A DNA stretch of 44,843 bases from Parapedobacter lycopersici_A (GCF_040395035.1 NZ_JBEBRB010000017.1:1-44843), one strand, 5' to 3'; positions 33,713 through 42,890 are shown, counted from the stretch's first letter. Numbers and translations are program-made. The notes: generated by a model from the sequence alone, not told the origin.

Positions 33713-36700
33713 CTAAACGGGTTCCTCATCGTATTCCTTCACCTCTTTATGCACATATTCTTCCACCATCAATTCTTCGATTGGACGGCCTTTTTTGTCA
33801 AGTCCCAAACGATGCAGGATATTATCTGTAATCTGATAAATCACAGGCACTACAATCAGTGTCAGGAAGAGCGAGCTCAGCAGACCACCGATGATGACCC
33901 AGGCCAGACCGTTTTTCCACTCGGCACTCGGACCGGTAGCAATAGCGATCGGGAACATCCCGAATACCATGGCGATGGTGGTCATCAGGATGGGCCGCAG
34001 CCGGGCCTGATTGGCTAGAATCAGCGCTTCACGGGTAGTCTTGCCTTCCGCCTTCAGGTGGTTGGTAAAGTCTACCAGGATAATTGCGTTTTTCGCAACC
34101 AGACCGATTAGCATAATCAAACCAAGTATGGTAAATATATTCAGGGTATTATTGGTCAACGCCAGCGCCAATAATGCACCGATAATGGATAAAGGAATGG
34201 AGAACATCACGACAAACGGATAAACAAAGCTGTCATAAAGTGCTACCATGATGAAATATACCAGCAATATCGAAGCCAGCAACGCGATTCCCAATGTACC
34301 AAACCCTTCAGACTGCTGTTCCATGTCACCGCTCCATACATAGCTGACTCCACCCGGTGTCGGGATGTCAGAAAGCTGGCTTTCCAGATCGGCGGCTATC
34401 GCGCTCACCGGACGGCCGACTACCTGGGACTGTACTTTTACGGATGTGCTTTTGTCGCGGCGTTCCAACTGGCTGGGACCAGACCCCTCGCGTATGGAAG
34501 CAAATTGTGACAACCGGATCAGCTGCCCTGCGGTATTGGTAAACGGAAGGTTTCTCACGTCCTCCACGTTCTTACGATCGTAGTCGTCGAAACGGATATT
34601 GATGTCGTATTCATACTCACCCGACCGGAATTTACCATCTGTATTTCCATTAAACGCCGTTTGCATGGTACCACCGACAGTCTGCAGGTTCAATCCGAGC
34701 GCAGCCATTTTATCGCGGTCTACTTCCACCGTGATTTCCGGCGTACCACCTTCAACTGAAAGTTTAGCTTCGGAAGTGCCCGGAATCTTCCTTACCCGGT
34801 CCAGCACGGCTTCTGCATAAGTTAACACGCTATCCAGGTCAGAACCGATGACCACCATTTCCAATGGTGCCTGTTCAGCGAAACCGACGATACTGATGGG
34901 AACAGTCTTAATCTTGGCCCCTACCAATACCTTTTCCAGTTCGCGCTTCAATTTTGCCGCGTAGATATTACTGGGATCTTCCCGGTCTTCCCGTCCCACC
35001 AATTTAACGGTAATCTCCGATTTATAGGCCGTTGCCTGTGTACCTACAAAACCATCATTGGATTGTCCTACGGTGGTGATCAGCGAAAGTACTTCCGGTT
35101 TGGAACCGATAAATTTCTCGGCCCTGCGTGTCATTTGGTTGGTCTGTTCAATGGATGCATCTTTAGGCATCTCGATCTGAACCAGGAATTCACCCCGGTC
35201 GCCCTGCGCGAAGAACTCGCCGCCGATGAAGCCACCTGCTACCAGTCCGAACGACGCAAACAACAGCACCGATACCAATGACAGTGTTATGAATTTATGA
35301 TTAAGCGCCCATTTCAATACGCCGGTAACCCAATGGGTAAACCGATGCAGCTGGTTTTCAAACCAGAGAATGAAACGCCCGAAAATGTTTTTGTCAGAAA
35401 CGCGCTCCAATTTACCATAACGCGAGGTTAACAAAGGCACGATGGTAAACGAAGCCACCAAACTGAGCAATGTGGCAATCACGACCACTACGCAGAATTC
35501 CCGAAGGATATCGGATACCATACCGGTACTTATTGCGATAGGAAGGAAAACCACCACAATAACCATCGTAATGGAAATAACGGTAAAACCAATTTCCTTG
35601 GCTGCGTCAAAAGAGGCCCTGACCTTGTTTTTGCCCATCTCCATGTGGCGGTAAATATTTTCAATCACCACAATCGCATCGTCTACAAGGATACCCACAA
35701 CCAGTGACAGGCCGAGGAGTGACATCAGGTTCAGTGTATACCCGAATAAGTTAATGCCAATAAATGTAGCAATCAACGATGCCGGAATGGCCACCATAAC
35801 AATTACCGCGTTCCGAAGGCTATGCAGGAAAAATAGCATAACCACAGCCACCAGCAGCACAGCCAGAAACAGGTCAAATATAACCGCATTGGCCGATTCC
35901 AGGGTATATGTCGAACTATCATTGGCGATTTCGATGTTTAACCCTTCTTTTTCGTAGGTTTTCATCAACTGTGCGATGGTTTCCTGCGTACCGCGGCTTA
36001 CTTCCACCGCATTGGCATCGGATTGCTTCAGTATCTGGATAAGCAAGGCACTGCGTTGATCCACCCGTGCAATTTTTTCAACATCTTTCTGGGTATCCTG
36101 TACGTCGGCGACATCGCGGATACGTACCTGTGCCCCCGTTGGTGTCGTGGCGATCACCAGGTTGCGCAATTCCTCAACGGATTTGTATTTGCCTGCAAGA
36201 CGGACCAGGATATCCTGGTTCTGGGTTTTTACGCTACCCGTAGGGAAGTCCAGGTTGGATGTCAGCACCGCTTGCTGTACCTGCATGATGGACAGTCCGT
36301 ACCCTTCCAGTTTGGACGCATCAATACTAACCTGGATTTCGCGTTCCTGGCCGCCGATGAGATTTACCTGGGCAACGCCCGGCACCCGTGACAATACGGG
36401 TTGGATGCGCTTGTCGACCAAATCATAAAATGCGGCACCATCGAGGTTTCCCGTGGCTGCCAACGACACGATGGGCAGGTCGTCCATCGAAAACTTGGCC
36501 AAAGAAGGTGCCTCGGCATCGTCCGGCAGCTCAGATAAAATCGCATTTACCTTGCGCTGTGCATCGTTGAGCGAGTAGTCAACATCCGTACCGCTATTCA
36601 ATTCAATAATTACCAGCGAGAGACTTTCAAACGAGGTCGCGTCCAGTTTTTTGATGTTTTCCAGCGAAGCCACCGCATCTTCGATTTTCTTGGTTACGGT

Positions 36701-36883
36701 GTTTTCCACCTCACTGGGCGAAGCCCCCGGATAAACCGTAGTGATGGACACCACGCTGGGTGAGAATTTAGGGAGCAACTCGTAGTTCAACGAGAAATAG
36801 CTCATGATTCCAAGCAACGTCAGCACGGTAAATACCACGATGACAATGGATGGACGTTTTATCGATATTTCTGCTATCTTCAT
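33713..36883 (-). CDS. RND multidrug efflux pump inner-membrane subunit (AcrB/HAE1 family)
   Basis: 1056 residues, full length. The N-terminal span RPSIVIVVFTVLTLLGIMSYF, two large periplasmic porter loops and about 12 spans in two repeats are visible. In TM4 GILVDDAIVVIENIY carries the paired Asp residues of the proton relay. It exports hydrophobic or toxic compounds across both membranes using the proton gradient, with the adaptor and TolC-like genes upstream. Substrates cannot be read from sequence; heavy-metal type features are absent, so multidrug class is more likely. Confidence 0.95.
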   Translation of the reverse strand: MKIAEISIKRPSIVIVVFTVLTLLGIMSYFSLNYELLPKFSPSVVSITTVYPGASPSEVENTVTKKIEDAVASLENIKKLDATSFESLSLVIIELNSGTDVDYSLNDAQRKVNAILSELPDDAEAPSLAKFSMDDLPIVSLAATGNLDGAAFYDLVDKRIQPVLSRVPGVAQVNLIGGQEREIQVSIDASKLEGYGLSIMQVQQAVLTSNLDFPTGSVKTQNQDILVRLAGKYKSVEELRNLVIATTPTGAQVRIRDVADVQDTQKDVEKIARVDQRSALLIQILKQSDANAVEVSRGTQETIAQLMKTYEKEGLNIEIANDSSTYTLESANAVIFDLFLAVLLVAVVMLFFLHSLRNAVIVMVAIPASLIATFIGINLFGYTLNLMSLLGLSLVVGILVDDAIVVIENIYRHMEMGKNKVRASFDAAKEIGFTVISITMVIVVVFLPIAISTGMVSDILREFCVVVVIATLLSLVASFTIVPLLTSRYGKLERVSDKNIFGRFILWFENQLHRFTHWVTGVLKWALNHKFITLSLVSVLLFASFGLVAGGFIGGEFFAQGDRGEFLVQIEMPKDASIEQTNQMTRRAEKFIGSKPEVLSLITTVGQSNDGFVGTQATAYKSEITVKLVGREDREDPSNIYAAKLKRELEKVLVGAKIKTVPISIVGFAEQAPLEMVVIGSDLDSVLTYAEAVLDRVRKIPGTSEAKLSVEGGTPEITVEVDRDKMAALGLNLQTVGGTMQTAFNGNTDGKFRSGEYEYDINIRFDDYDRKNVEDVRNLPFTNTAGQLIRLSQFASIREGSGPSQLERRDKSTSVKVQSQVVGRPVSAIAADLESQLSDIPTPGGVSYVWSGDMEQQSEGFGTLGIALLASILLVYFIMVALYDSFVYPFVVMFSIPLSIIGALLALALTNNTLNIFTILGLIMLIGLVAKNAIILVDFTNHLKAEGKTTREALILANQARLRPILMTTIAMVFGMFPIAIATGPSAEWKNGLAWVIIGGLLSSLFLTLIVVPVIYQITDNILHRLGLDKKGRPIEELMVEEYVHKEVKEYDEEPV

Positions 36884-36926
36884 GATTTAAGATATGAGGA
36901 GATTAGAAACCTGATCTCGTTATTTA

Positions 36927-38012
36927 TTATTGGCCAGCCGCGGCTGTTGAATCCGACTGCGCTTGCACTTTCGCGCCATCCACCAGGTTGATCTGTCCGC
37001 TGGTGATGACCGTTTCCCCTTCTTCCAGCCCCCGCAATATTTCCACTTCTTCACCGAAAATCCGGCCGGCTACAACCTGGCGGACACTTGCGGTACTGTC
37101 GGCACTCAGCATATATACCTGGTTGCTGTTGACGCCACCCACAAACGCGCCGCGGGGAATCAGAATCGCTGGATCCTGTTGCGGGAATTTAAAGTGTGCT
37201 GTGGCGTACATACCTGCTTTTAGCTCAGCGGATGCGCTGTTATCCACGGTAATCTCGACCGGGTAGTTCAGTGTATTGTCTGCCTTGGCCGCAATAAAAC
37301 TGATTGTGCCAGAGAATTCCCTGTCCGGAAACACCGAGCTGACGATGGTTACCTTGTCGCCCACTTTCAGGTTGACTACCTGGGTTTCGTTAGCCGTTAC
37401 TTCCAGCTTCAATTGCGAAAGATCTACAATCTCGAAAAGTTCGGTTCCGGCCGACAAGTATGCACCTACTTCAATATCCCGGCGATTGATGATGCCGTTA
37501 ATGGGTGACTTGATGCTGGCATCCTGCACGCGGCGATTGGCCTGTTGCAGCCGGATCTCGGCATTCCGCAGCTGCAACTCGATGTCGTCAAGCTGTGCAC
37601 GTGTTACGCCACCGGTTTCAAAAGAACTTTTATACCGCGCGTGATCCGTTTTCAGCTTTTGAAGAGCTTCTTCCGCAGCCTGTTTGTCGAGGTTGATGAT
37701 TTCAGGGTCAACCAGCGCCAATACCTGGCCCCGGCTTACCCGTGATCCCTCTTTTACCAAAATGCGCGTCACCCGTCCGCTGACCTCTGATTTGAGAAGC
37801 AGGTCCTGGTTAGCCGCGAAATTGCCATTGGCTGAAAAATCAAGTACGAGAGGCTGCCGGCTTACCTTGGCTGCCTTAACCACGATTGCACCGCCAGACT
37901 CGGCCACCACCGCGGTTTTTGCGTCATTCTCGGCCTTATTTTTACTTAACACCCATCCGATGAGGGCCAGTAGCCCAATGACTACAATGATGGTACTAAT
38001 TATCCGTTTCAT
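36927..38012 (-). CDS. RND periplasmic adaptor (membrane fusion protein)
   Basis: 361 residues. A single N-terminal membrane anchor (about 5-24), a lipoyl half-motif around VSGRVTRILVKEGSRVSRGQVLALVD, a coiled-coil hairpin (about 110-165), the second lipoyl half at DASIKSPINGIINRRDIEVGAYL, and beta-barrel domains. It bridges the RND pump and the outer-membrane channel. The gene follows tolC-like by 22 nt and precedes the pump by 43 nt. Confidence 0.94.
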   Translation of the reverse strand: MKRIISTIIVVIGLLALIGWVLSKNKAENDAKTAVVAESGGAIVVKAAKVSRQPLVLDFSANGNFAANQDLLLKSEVSGRVTRILVKEGSRVSRGQVLALVDPEIINLDKQAAEEALQKLKTDHARYKSSFETGGVTRAQLDDIELQLRNAEIRLQQANRRVQDASIKSPINGIINRRDIEVGAYLSAGTELFEIVDLSQLKLEVTANETQVVNLKVGDKVTIVSSVFPDREFSGTISFIAAKADNTLNYPVEITVDNSASAELKAGMYATAHFKFPQQDPAILIPRGAFVGGVNSNQVYMLSADSTASVRQVVAGRIFGEEVEILRGLEEGETVITSGQINLVDGAKVQAQSDSTAAAGQ

Positions 38013-38034
38013 ATAATTTATAGGTGATGATGAT

Positions 38035-39369
38035 TTATTCGTTTATTAATGATTTAATATTTCCGTTTGCCTTTTTAAGCTGAATCTCCGCTATGCGGTA
38101 ATTTAGCAACGCCTGTGTATAGCTGTTTTGGGCTTCTGTCAGTGCATTCTCGGTATCCAGCAGGTCGGTTAACGGGGCCAGTCCATTGTTGTAATTGTTC
38201 TGTGTGCTCACATAAACTTCCTGGGCCAGCTGTACGTTTTCACGCTGCGATTGGATAGTATTCAATGCATTTTTCAGCTGGATCTTGGCATTTTCGTGCG
38301 CAAGGTTAAGCGATTGCCGGGTATTGCGCAGGTCCTGCTCCGCCTTCAGGTAATCGACTTTGGCCTTACCCATGCGCGCCCGGGTAGCGAATCCGTTAAA
38401 AATCGGAACGCGCAAGTTAAGTCCGATTAACATGGAACCGAACCGAGCGGCCATGGGATCTTCCGAGCTTTTGTACAGGTAATTGAACCGATCAGACATG
38501 GCCGTATAGCTGTAATTGCTCACCAAGGCCAATGTGGGAAAATACTCCGCTTTGTAGGCCTTGTATTGCAAATCCAGCAGTTCCAGCTGCTTATTCATCA
38601 CTTGCATTTCCAACAGGCTATTTACGCGGCCGGGATTATCCGGAAAATCCAGTGCATTGGGTATCTCCTTTAATTCCGTTTCGGGCAGGGTAATAGCCGT
38701 CTCAATCGGCATTCCCATGGAATATTTTAGCTGATTCTCCAGCATAACAATAGCATTAACCAATTCCTGCCGTTGGTTTTCAAGATTCGTGATGTTTACC
38801 TTAATGCGGTCCACATCTATCTTCTTGGCGAGGCCATTGGCATATTGTGTAGATACAATTTCGTTAATCACCCGGATATTTTTCAGGTTGGTGTCAATGA
38901 CGCTCAGCTGCTCACGTGTAACCAGTACCTGGTAATAATTAGTGGCAACAAGTTCGATTACCTGTTCTTCCGTAAGGGCGGCACTCAACGCATAAAAGTC
39001 GGCTGTCGTTTTTGCAGCCCTCAGTCCGGTAAACACCTGCTGATTGAATACCTGCTGGCTTAACTGGGCACCGACACGCGAATCCCAGGGCTGGCCGATG
39101 GTTACCGATTGTCCGGCAAAGACCAATTTGCCGATGACCGGGTTGTAATTTAATGCGGCAGTACCTTCGATCTGGGGAAGTGCCGATGCGCGGACTTCCG
39201 CTACCTGATGACGGCCGCCCTCCACATCCAGCTGGGCTTTTTTGATCGACTCGCTATGCGCCAATGCATAATTTAACGCCTCTTTTAGGGTAACCGGTTG
39301 CTGGGCCAATAACGGGGTGGCAAATAAGAAACCTGCCAGCCATAGAATTAAACCTATTCTTATTTTCAT
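38035..39369 (-). CDS. TolC-family outer-membrane efflux channel
   Basis: 444 residues with a signal peptide ending near LLA (residue 22). Two OEP repeats of long alpha-helical hairpins show the family features LKEALNYALAHSESIKKA at the start and LTDLLDTENALTEAQNSYTQALLNYRIAEIQLKKA near the end. It forms the trimeric exit duct for the RND pump. Starts 10 nt after the TetR-family gene, so all four genes form one operon. Confidence 0.94.
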   Translation of the reverse strand: MKIRIGLILWLAGFLFATPLLAQQPVTLKEALNYALAHSESIKKAQLDVEGGRHQVAEVRASALPQIEGTAALNYNPVIGKLVFAGQSVTIGQPWDSRVGAQLSQQVFNQQVFTGLRAAKTTADFYALSAALTEEQVIELVATNYYQVLVTREQLSVIDTNLKNIRVINEIVSTQYANGLAKKIDVDRIKVNITNLENQRQELVNAIVMLENQLKYSMGMPIETAITLPETELKEIPNALDFPDNPGRVNSLLEMQVMNKQLELLDLQYKAYKAEYFPTLALVSNYSYTAMSDRFNYLYKSSEDPMAARFGSMLIGLNLRVPIFNGFATRARMGKAKVDYLKAEQDLRNTRQSLNLAHENAKIQLKNALNTIQSQRENVQLAQEVYVSTQNNYNNGLAPLTDLLDTENALTEAQNSYTQALLNYRIAEIQLKKANGNIKSLINE

Positions 39370-39379
39370 ATATACTTAC

Positions 39380-39979
39380 TTATGCTGATTTACGTTTAAT
39401 GCCATTGATCATGATTTCGGCAACCTGTCTTTGCCGGTTGATGACGGACACTATTTCCTCCTTTTCCATCACCGGGTTAGGCAGCATATTGCTACAGAAC
39501 ATTGCCAGTCCGCGGTTCATCGAAACATACAGTTCAGACGTAACCTGAGCGTCCAATGTTACAAGTTCGCCGTTTTCCATACCTTTTTTCAGGATTTTTG
39601 AAATCGTTCCCACTTCGCGGTTAAACATCCGCTTTGCCAGTGAGGCCATCCGTTCATCGTTGATATTGACCTCGTGCAGATCCAGAATAAGCATATGATA
39701 TTTTAGCAAGTATGCCTTCTTGATATCCAGCATGTGATACAATAGATTTAATGTACCTTCAATATCGTGAAGAGCCTCGTCCACCGCCTGTTGGCTCTCA
39801 TCCATAATCATATCACCGATTGCCTCGATCAATGAAAATTTATCGGGGAAATAATAATATAAATTCGCCTTTGACAGCTTTAAATCTTCTGCGATCTCAC
39901 TCATCGAGGTTTTGGTGATGCCAAAGTGCGAAAAGCGCTTCAGCGCTGCACTGATTATCTGCTTCTTCTTATCGTCCAC
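39380..39979 (-). CDS. TetR/AcrR-family repressor of the efflux operon
   Basis: 199 residues. The N-terminal helix-turn-helix runs over about 5-50 (ISAALKRFSHFGITKTSMSEIAEDLKLSKANLYYYFPDK), followed by an all-helical ligand domain. The start codon is GTG (39979); no ATG is available upstream near it. As first gene of the tetR-tolC-MFP-RND operon it probably represses its own promoter and is released by pump substrates. A TTTGAC/GTCAAA inverted repeat upstream is a candidate operator. Confidence 0.93.
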   Translation of the reverse strand: MDDKKKQIISAALKRFSHFGITKTSMSEIAEDLKLSKANLYYYFPDKFSLIEAIGDMIMDESQQAVDEALHDIEGTLNLLYHMLDIKKAYLLKYHMLILDLHEVNINDERMASLAKRMFNREVGTISKILKKGMENGELVTLDAQVTSELYVSMNRGLAMFCSNMLPNPVMEKEEIVSVINRQRQVAEIMINGIKRKSA

Positions 39980-40003
39980 GATTATATTCTTACCATTTTA
40001 CCA

Positions 40004-40034
40004 TTTGACTATTTTTTAAAACGGGTCAAAAGTA
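40004..40034 (-). promoter_or_regulatory. Promoter element and candidate TetR operator of the efflux operon
   Basis: The minus strand has TACTTTTG (40027-40034), a full TAnnTTTG match. An inverted repeat TTTGAC (40004-40009)/GTCAAA (40025-40030), half-sites 21 bp apart (two helical turns), overlaps it. A bound repressor would block start of transcription. Confidence 0.45.
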
Positions 40035-40186
40035 AAATTAAAAATCCAACAAACCAAGCAAATAGCAGACATGGCCGAATCACTATGGTCTTATGACAAT
40101 TCCATTACAAAATAATAATATGTACTGTCAACCCTATGGCAGCCTTATAAAAAGAAAGGAAAAATAGTTACAGAAACGGATTTGGA

Positions 40187-40897
40187 TCACCCGTTCGTTT
40201 CCCGTGAAAAGGTCATTTCATTCTGGAAAACCCGGGCATATTTCCGCTTATCGAGTCGATACAGACGAGCGGCACGGTAAGAAACCCCACGCTGGAATTC
40301 AGGAAGCTCTTTCAGGATGTTGTAATTTAGCATCTTTTTGCGAAAATTCCGTTTATCCAGTTTTCTCCCCCAGATCGCTTCATACAGCTGCTGCAACTGG
40401 GTCAGCGTAAACTTCTCCGGCAGGAGTTCAAACGCAATCGGACTGTAACTGATTTTACGCCGTACCTTCGCCATGCTTTTGTCGATGATATGCCGGTGGT
40501 CAAAGGCAAGTTCGGGTAAATCGTTAAGCGGGTGCCAGACCGCCTGCCGGGCAAAATCGGTAATGGGTACCGGCCGGCTTTTTAAGTCGTCGAGGCGAAG
40601 CAGCGCATAATACGCAACGGTTATGATTCTTCCCTGCGGATGGCGCTTCAGGCCGCCAAAAGTATAGAGTTGCTCCATGTATATTCCGGTCAGGCCGGTA
40701 TGTTCATAGAGGATACGCTTGACGGCATCGTCAATGGTCTCATTATGTTCCACAAAAAAGCCCGGAAGCGCCCACCATCCCTTAAACGGATATTCATTGC
40801 GTTCAATGAGTAATACCTTTAATTCACCTTCGTGAAACCCAAAGATCACACAGTCTGTGGTAAACGTCGATTGTAAATGGGGTAAATTTGATTGCAA
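40187..40897 (-). CDS. Nudix-type transcriptional regulator (NrtR/AraR-like), degenerate Nudix box
   Basis: I propose the TTG at 40897 (236 residues), 14 residues before DCVIFGFHEGELKVLLIERN where the Nudix fold starts; the ATG at 41008 would add 37 residues running through the candidate operators. The Nudix box reads GFFVEHNETIDDAV-KRILYEHTGL: the catalytic R-E is R-I and E-E is E-H, so hydrolysis is unlikely. The C-terminal 90 residues are a winged helix (FTLTQLQQLYEAIWGRKLDKRNFRKKML). Relatives sense ADP-ribose or sugars. Divergent from pfkA. Confidence 0.85.
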   Translation of the reverse strand: MQSNLPHLQSTFTTDCVIFGFHEGELKVLLIERNEYPFKGWWALPGFFVEHNETIDDAVKRILYEHTGLTGIYMEQLYTFGGLKRHPQGRIITVAYYALLRLDDLKSRPVPITDFARQAVWHPLNDLPELAFDHRHIIDKSMAKVRRKISYSPIAFELLPEKFTLTQLQQLYEAIWGRKLDKRNFRKKMLNYNILKELPEFQRGVSYRAARLYRLDKRKYARVFQNEMTFSRETNG

Positions 40898-40935
40898 AGC
40901 TTTGACTATTTGTTTATTAATTGACCAAAATTCGT

Positions 40936-40943
40936 TAAATTTG
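40936..40943 (+). promoter_or_regulatory. Candidate -7 element of the pfkA operon
   Basis: TAAATTTG, a full TAnnTTTG match. A TTTG box sits 23 bases upstream (40909-40912), longer than the usual spacing. Transcription would start near 40950, leaving a leader of about 100 nt that contains both palindromes described below. Confidence 0.4.
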
Positions 40944-40963
40944 CTTGCCAAACCACACAAAAC

Positions 40964-40980
40964 GCGAAAAATAATTTCGC
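40964..40980. promoter_or_regulatory. Palindrome in the regulator-pfkA intergenic region
   Basis: GCGAAA (40964-40969) and TTTCGC (40975-40980) are perfect inverted copies around 5 bases. Together with the one at 40991-41013 it is a candidate operator for the Nudix-type regulator. Confidence 0.4.
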
Positions 40981-40990
40981 AAAGATGACC

Positions 40991-41013
40991 ATAGTGTAAT
41001 AAATACACACTAT
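40991..41013. promoter_or_regulatory. Nested palindrome, candidate operator of the Nudix-type regulator
   Basis: GTGTA (40994-40998) and TACAC (41004-41008) flank 5 bases; an outer pair ATAGTGT (40991-40997) and ACACTAT (41007-41013) is also perfect. Size of 15-23 bp suits a winged-helix dimer. A CATCTTTG on the minus strand (40980-40987) next to it resembles a -7 box for the regulator, so binding here could also control the regulator itself. Confidence 0.5.
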
Positions 41014-41050
41014 ATTCGTACTGCTAAATTACATAAGATAAATCAGAAAA

Positions 41051-42034
41051 GTGCAAGGCATTAACAAAGTAGGCATATTTACTTCAGGGGGCGATGCGCC
41101 AGGCATGAATGCCTGTATCCGTTCGGCCGTGCGTACTGCATTGCACGATGGGCTGTCGGTCATGGGTATTTACCACGGTTACCAGGGGATGATCGACCGT
41201 AATTTCTCGGAAATGAATAGCCGGTCGGTCAGTAATATCATCCAGTTGGGAGGTACTATTCTGAAGACTGCAAGATGCCGCGACTTCCAGTCGCCCGAAG
41301 GCCGCAAACAGGCGTATGAACATATCCGGGCAGCCGGGATCGATGCATTGATTGCAATTGGCGGAGACGGCACATTTACGGGTGCGGAGGTCTTCTCGCG
41401 GGAGCACGACATCCCGGTGGTATGCGTGCCGGGCACCATCGACAATGATTTATATGGCACCGATTTTACCCTTGGTTATGACACGGCAACGAATACGGTG
41501 ATTGAAGCCATTGACAAAATACGGGATACAGCCGCTTCGCATGACCGGCTGTTTTTTGTCGAGGTGATGGGGCGTGATTCAGGCTGCATTGCGCTAAACG
41601 CAGGTATTGCCGGCGGAGCGGAGGCTATTTTGCTACCTGAAAAGGAAACGGCTATTGAAGCACTTTGTGACCAGCTTTCACTCGCTGCCAGCAGTAATAA
41701 ATCATCGACAATTGTCATTGTGGCGGAAGGTGAAAAAAATGGTGGTGCATACCATGTTGCTCGGGAGGTGAAGGCCCGGTTTGATTTTTACGACACCAAA
41801 GTCACGATCCTCGGACACCTGCAGCGGGGCGGCTCACCGAGCAGCTTTGACCGTGTACTGGCCAGCAGGCTCGGATTCGCGGCAGTACGGCAGCTGCTGG
41901 CAGGCGAAACACGGATCATGGTGGGGATACAGGGCAATAAAATTACGTCGACACCGCTTACGGAAGCATTGAGTAATAAGGCGGTGAAACTGGAGAAAGA
42001 TATGCTCGAAATGGTAAAAGTGTTGGCGATTTAA
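41051..42034 (+). CDS. pfkA: ATP-dependent 6-phosphofructokinase
   Basis: 327 residues. The start must be the GTG at 41051, because an in-frame TAA lies at 41039 and there is no ATG between. Motifs are TSGGDAPGMNA (11-21), AIGGDGTFTGA (102-112) and the active-site VPGTIDND with catalytic Asp131; Gly in PGTIDND (instead of Lys) marks ATP use instead of pyrophosphate. It phosphorylates fructose 6-phosphate, the committing step of glycolysis. First gene of a pfkA / BadF-like / gapA operon. Confidence 0.95.
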   Translation: MQGINKVGIFTSGGDAPGMNACIRSAVRTALHDGLSVMGIYHGYQGMIDRNFSEMNSRSVSNIIQLGGTILKTARCRDFQSPEGRKQAYEHIRAAGIDALIAIGGDGTFTGAEVFSREHDIPVVCVPGTIDNDLYGTDFTLGYDTATNTVIEAIDKIRDTAASHDRLFFVEVMGRDSGCIALNAGIAGGAEAILLPEKETAIEALCDQLSLAASSNKSSTIVIVAEGEKNGGAYHVAREVKARFDFYDTKVTILGHLQRGGSPSSFDRVLASRLGFAAVRQLLAGETRIMVGIQGNKITSTPLTEALSNKAVKLEKDMLEMVKVLAI

Positions 42035-42041
42035 ATAAAGT

Positions 42042-42890
42042 ATGATAGCGGTTGTATTCAGCGGTTCAAGATTTGCAGACTGGCGGTTAGCCGAGAAGGG
42101 GAAAATTATAACCGGGTTCCGGACCATGGGTATTAACCCGTACCTGCACGATGAACGGTTTATCCTGCAGCTGCTAAACAAGAACAACAGCTTAATAAAC
42201 TACGCCGAACGAATCCGCCGGATTTATTTTTTCGGTGCAGGCTCGTCATCACGTGATCGAAAAGAAAAGATTGCCTTGGTATTAAGCCGGTTTTTCAGGA
42301 ATGCTAAGGTGCAGGTAGACTCGGATGCCAAAGCCTCGGCAATTTCCACCTTCGGTGATGGAAAGGGCCTGATCGGCATTCTGGGTAGCGGGGCGAATGC
42401 GGCCTACTTTACCGGGAGAAGGACCTTGGATAATGAGTACGGACTGGGGTATATCCTGGCCGACGAAGGCTCAGCCAATTGGATCGGGCGCATCCTGCTC
42501 AAAAGCTTCCTGAACGAAACGATTCCTGCCGACCTGCGTGAAAAATTCGTCGCCCGTTATCCGCTTGACCGGAAGATAATCCTCGATAAGGTTTACCATC
42601 AGGTGAATCCTGCATTGTTTCTTACGTCATTTGCTGATTTTGTGCTTGAAAACCGTCGACACCGGTTTATCAAAAAGACCATATACCGTGGATTTAAGTT
42701 GTATTTTGAAACTTACCTGGTGCCGCTGAAAAAACAATACCCCAATGCGATGGTTAATTTTACCGGAAGTGTCGCCGCGGGTTATGAAGAATGGCTACGC
42801 GAGGTGGCTGATCGATACGATATTCAGATCGGAACGGTCATTAAAGAACCCATACACAATTTATTGAAATACTATTTAAATAAAAACTGA
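42042..42890 (+). CDS. BadF/BcrA (N-acetylglucosamine-kinase-like) ASKHA protein with degenerate phosphate-1 loop
   Basis: 282 residues. The fold is recognisable from TMGINPY, FFGAGSS, VDSDAKASA, the phosphate-2 segment GILGSGANAAYF, and GLGYILADEGSANWIGRILL. Homologues in this phylum begin with a DSGSTKTDW-type loop that binds ATP phosphates and metal; here it reads FSGSRFADW, losing the Asp and the Thr-Lys-Thr. Sugar phosphorylation is therefore doubtful. Placement 7 nt after pfkA and 6 nt before gapA suggests a role tied to glycolysis, perhaps regulatory. Function unknown. Confidence 0.8.
   Translation: MIAVVFSGSRFADWRLAEKGKIITGFRTMGINPYLHDERFILQLLNKNNSLINYAERIRRIYFFGAGSSSRDRKEKIALVLSRFFRNAKVQVDSDAKASAISTFGDGKGLIGILGSGANAAYFTGRRTLDNEYGLGYILADEGSANWIGRILLKSFLNETIPADLREKFVARYPLDRKIILDKVYHQVNPALFLTSFADFVLENRRHRFIKKTIYRGFKLYFETYLVPLKKQYPNAMVNFTGSVAAGYEEWLREVADRYDIQIGTVIKEPIHNLLKYYLNKN

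Noticed and set aside
40187..41008. Long form of the Nudix-type regulator from ATG 41008
   Set aside because: The extra 37 residues look unlike the family's N-terminus and would be encoded across the candidate operator and promoter region.
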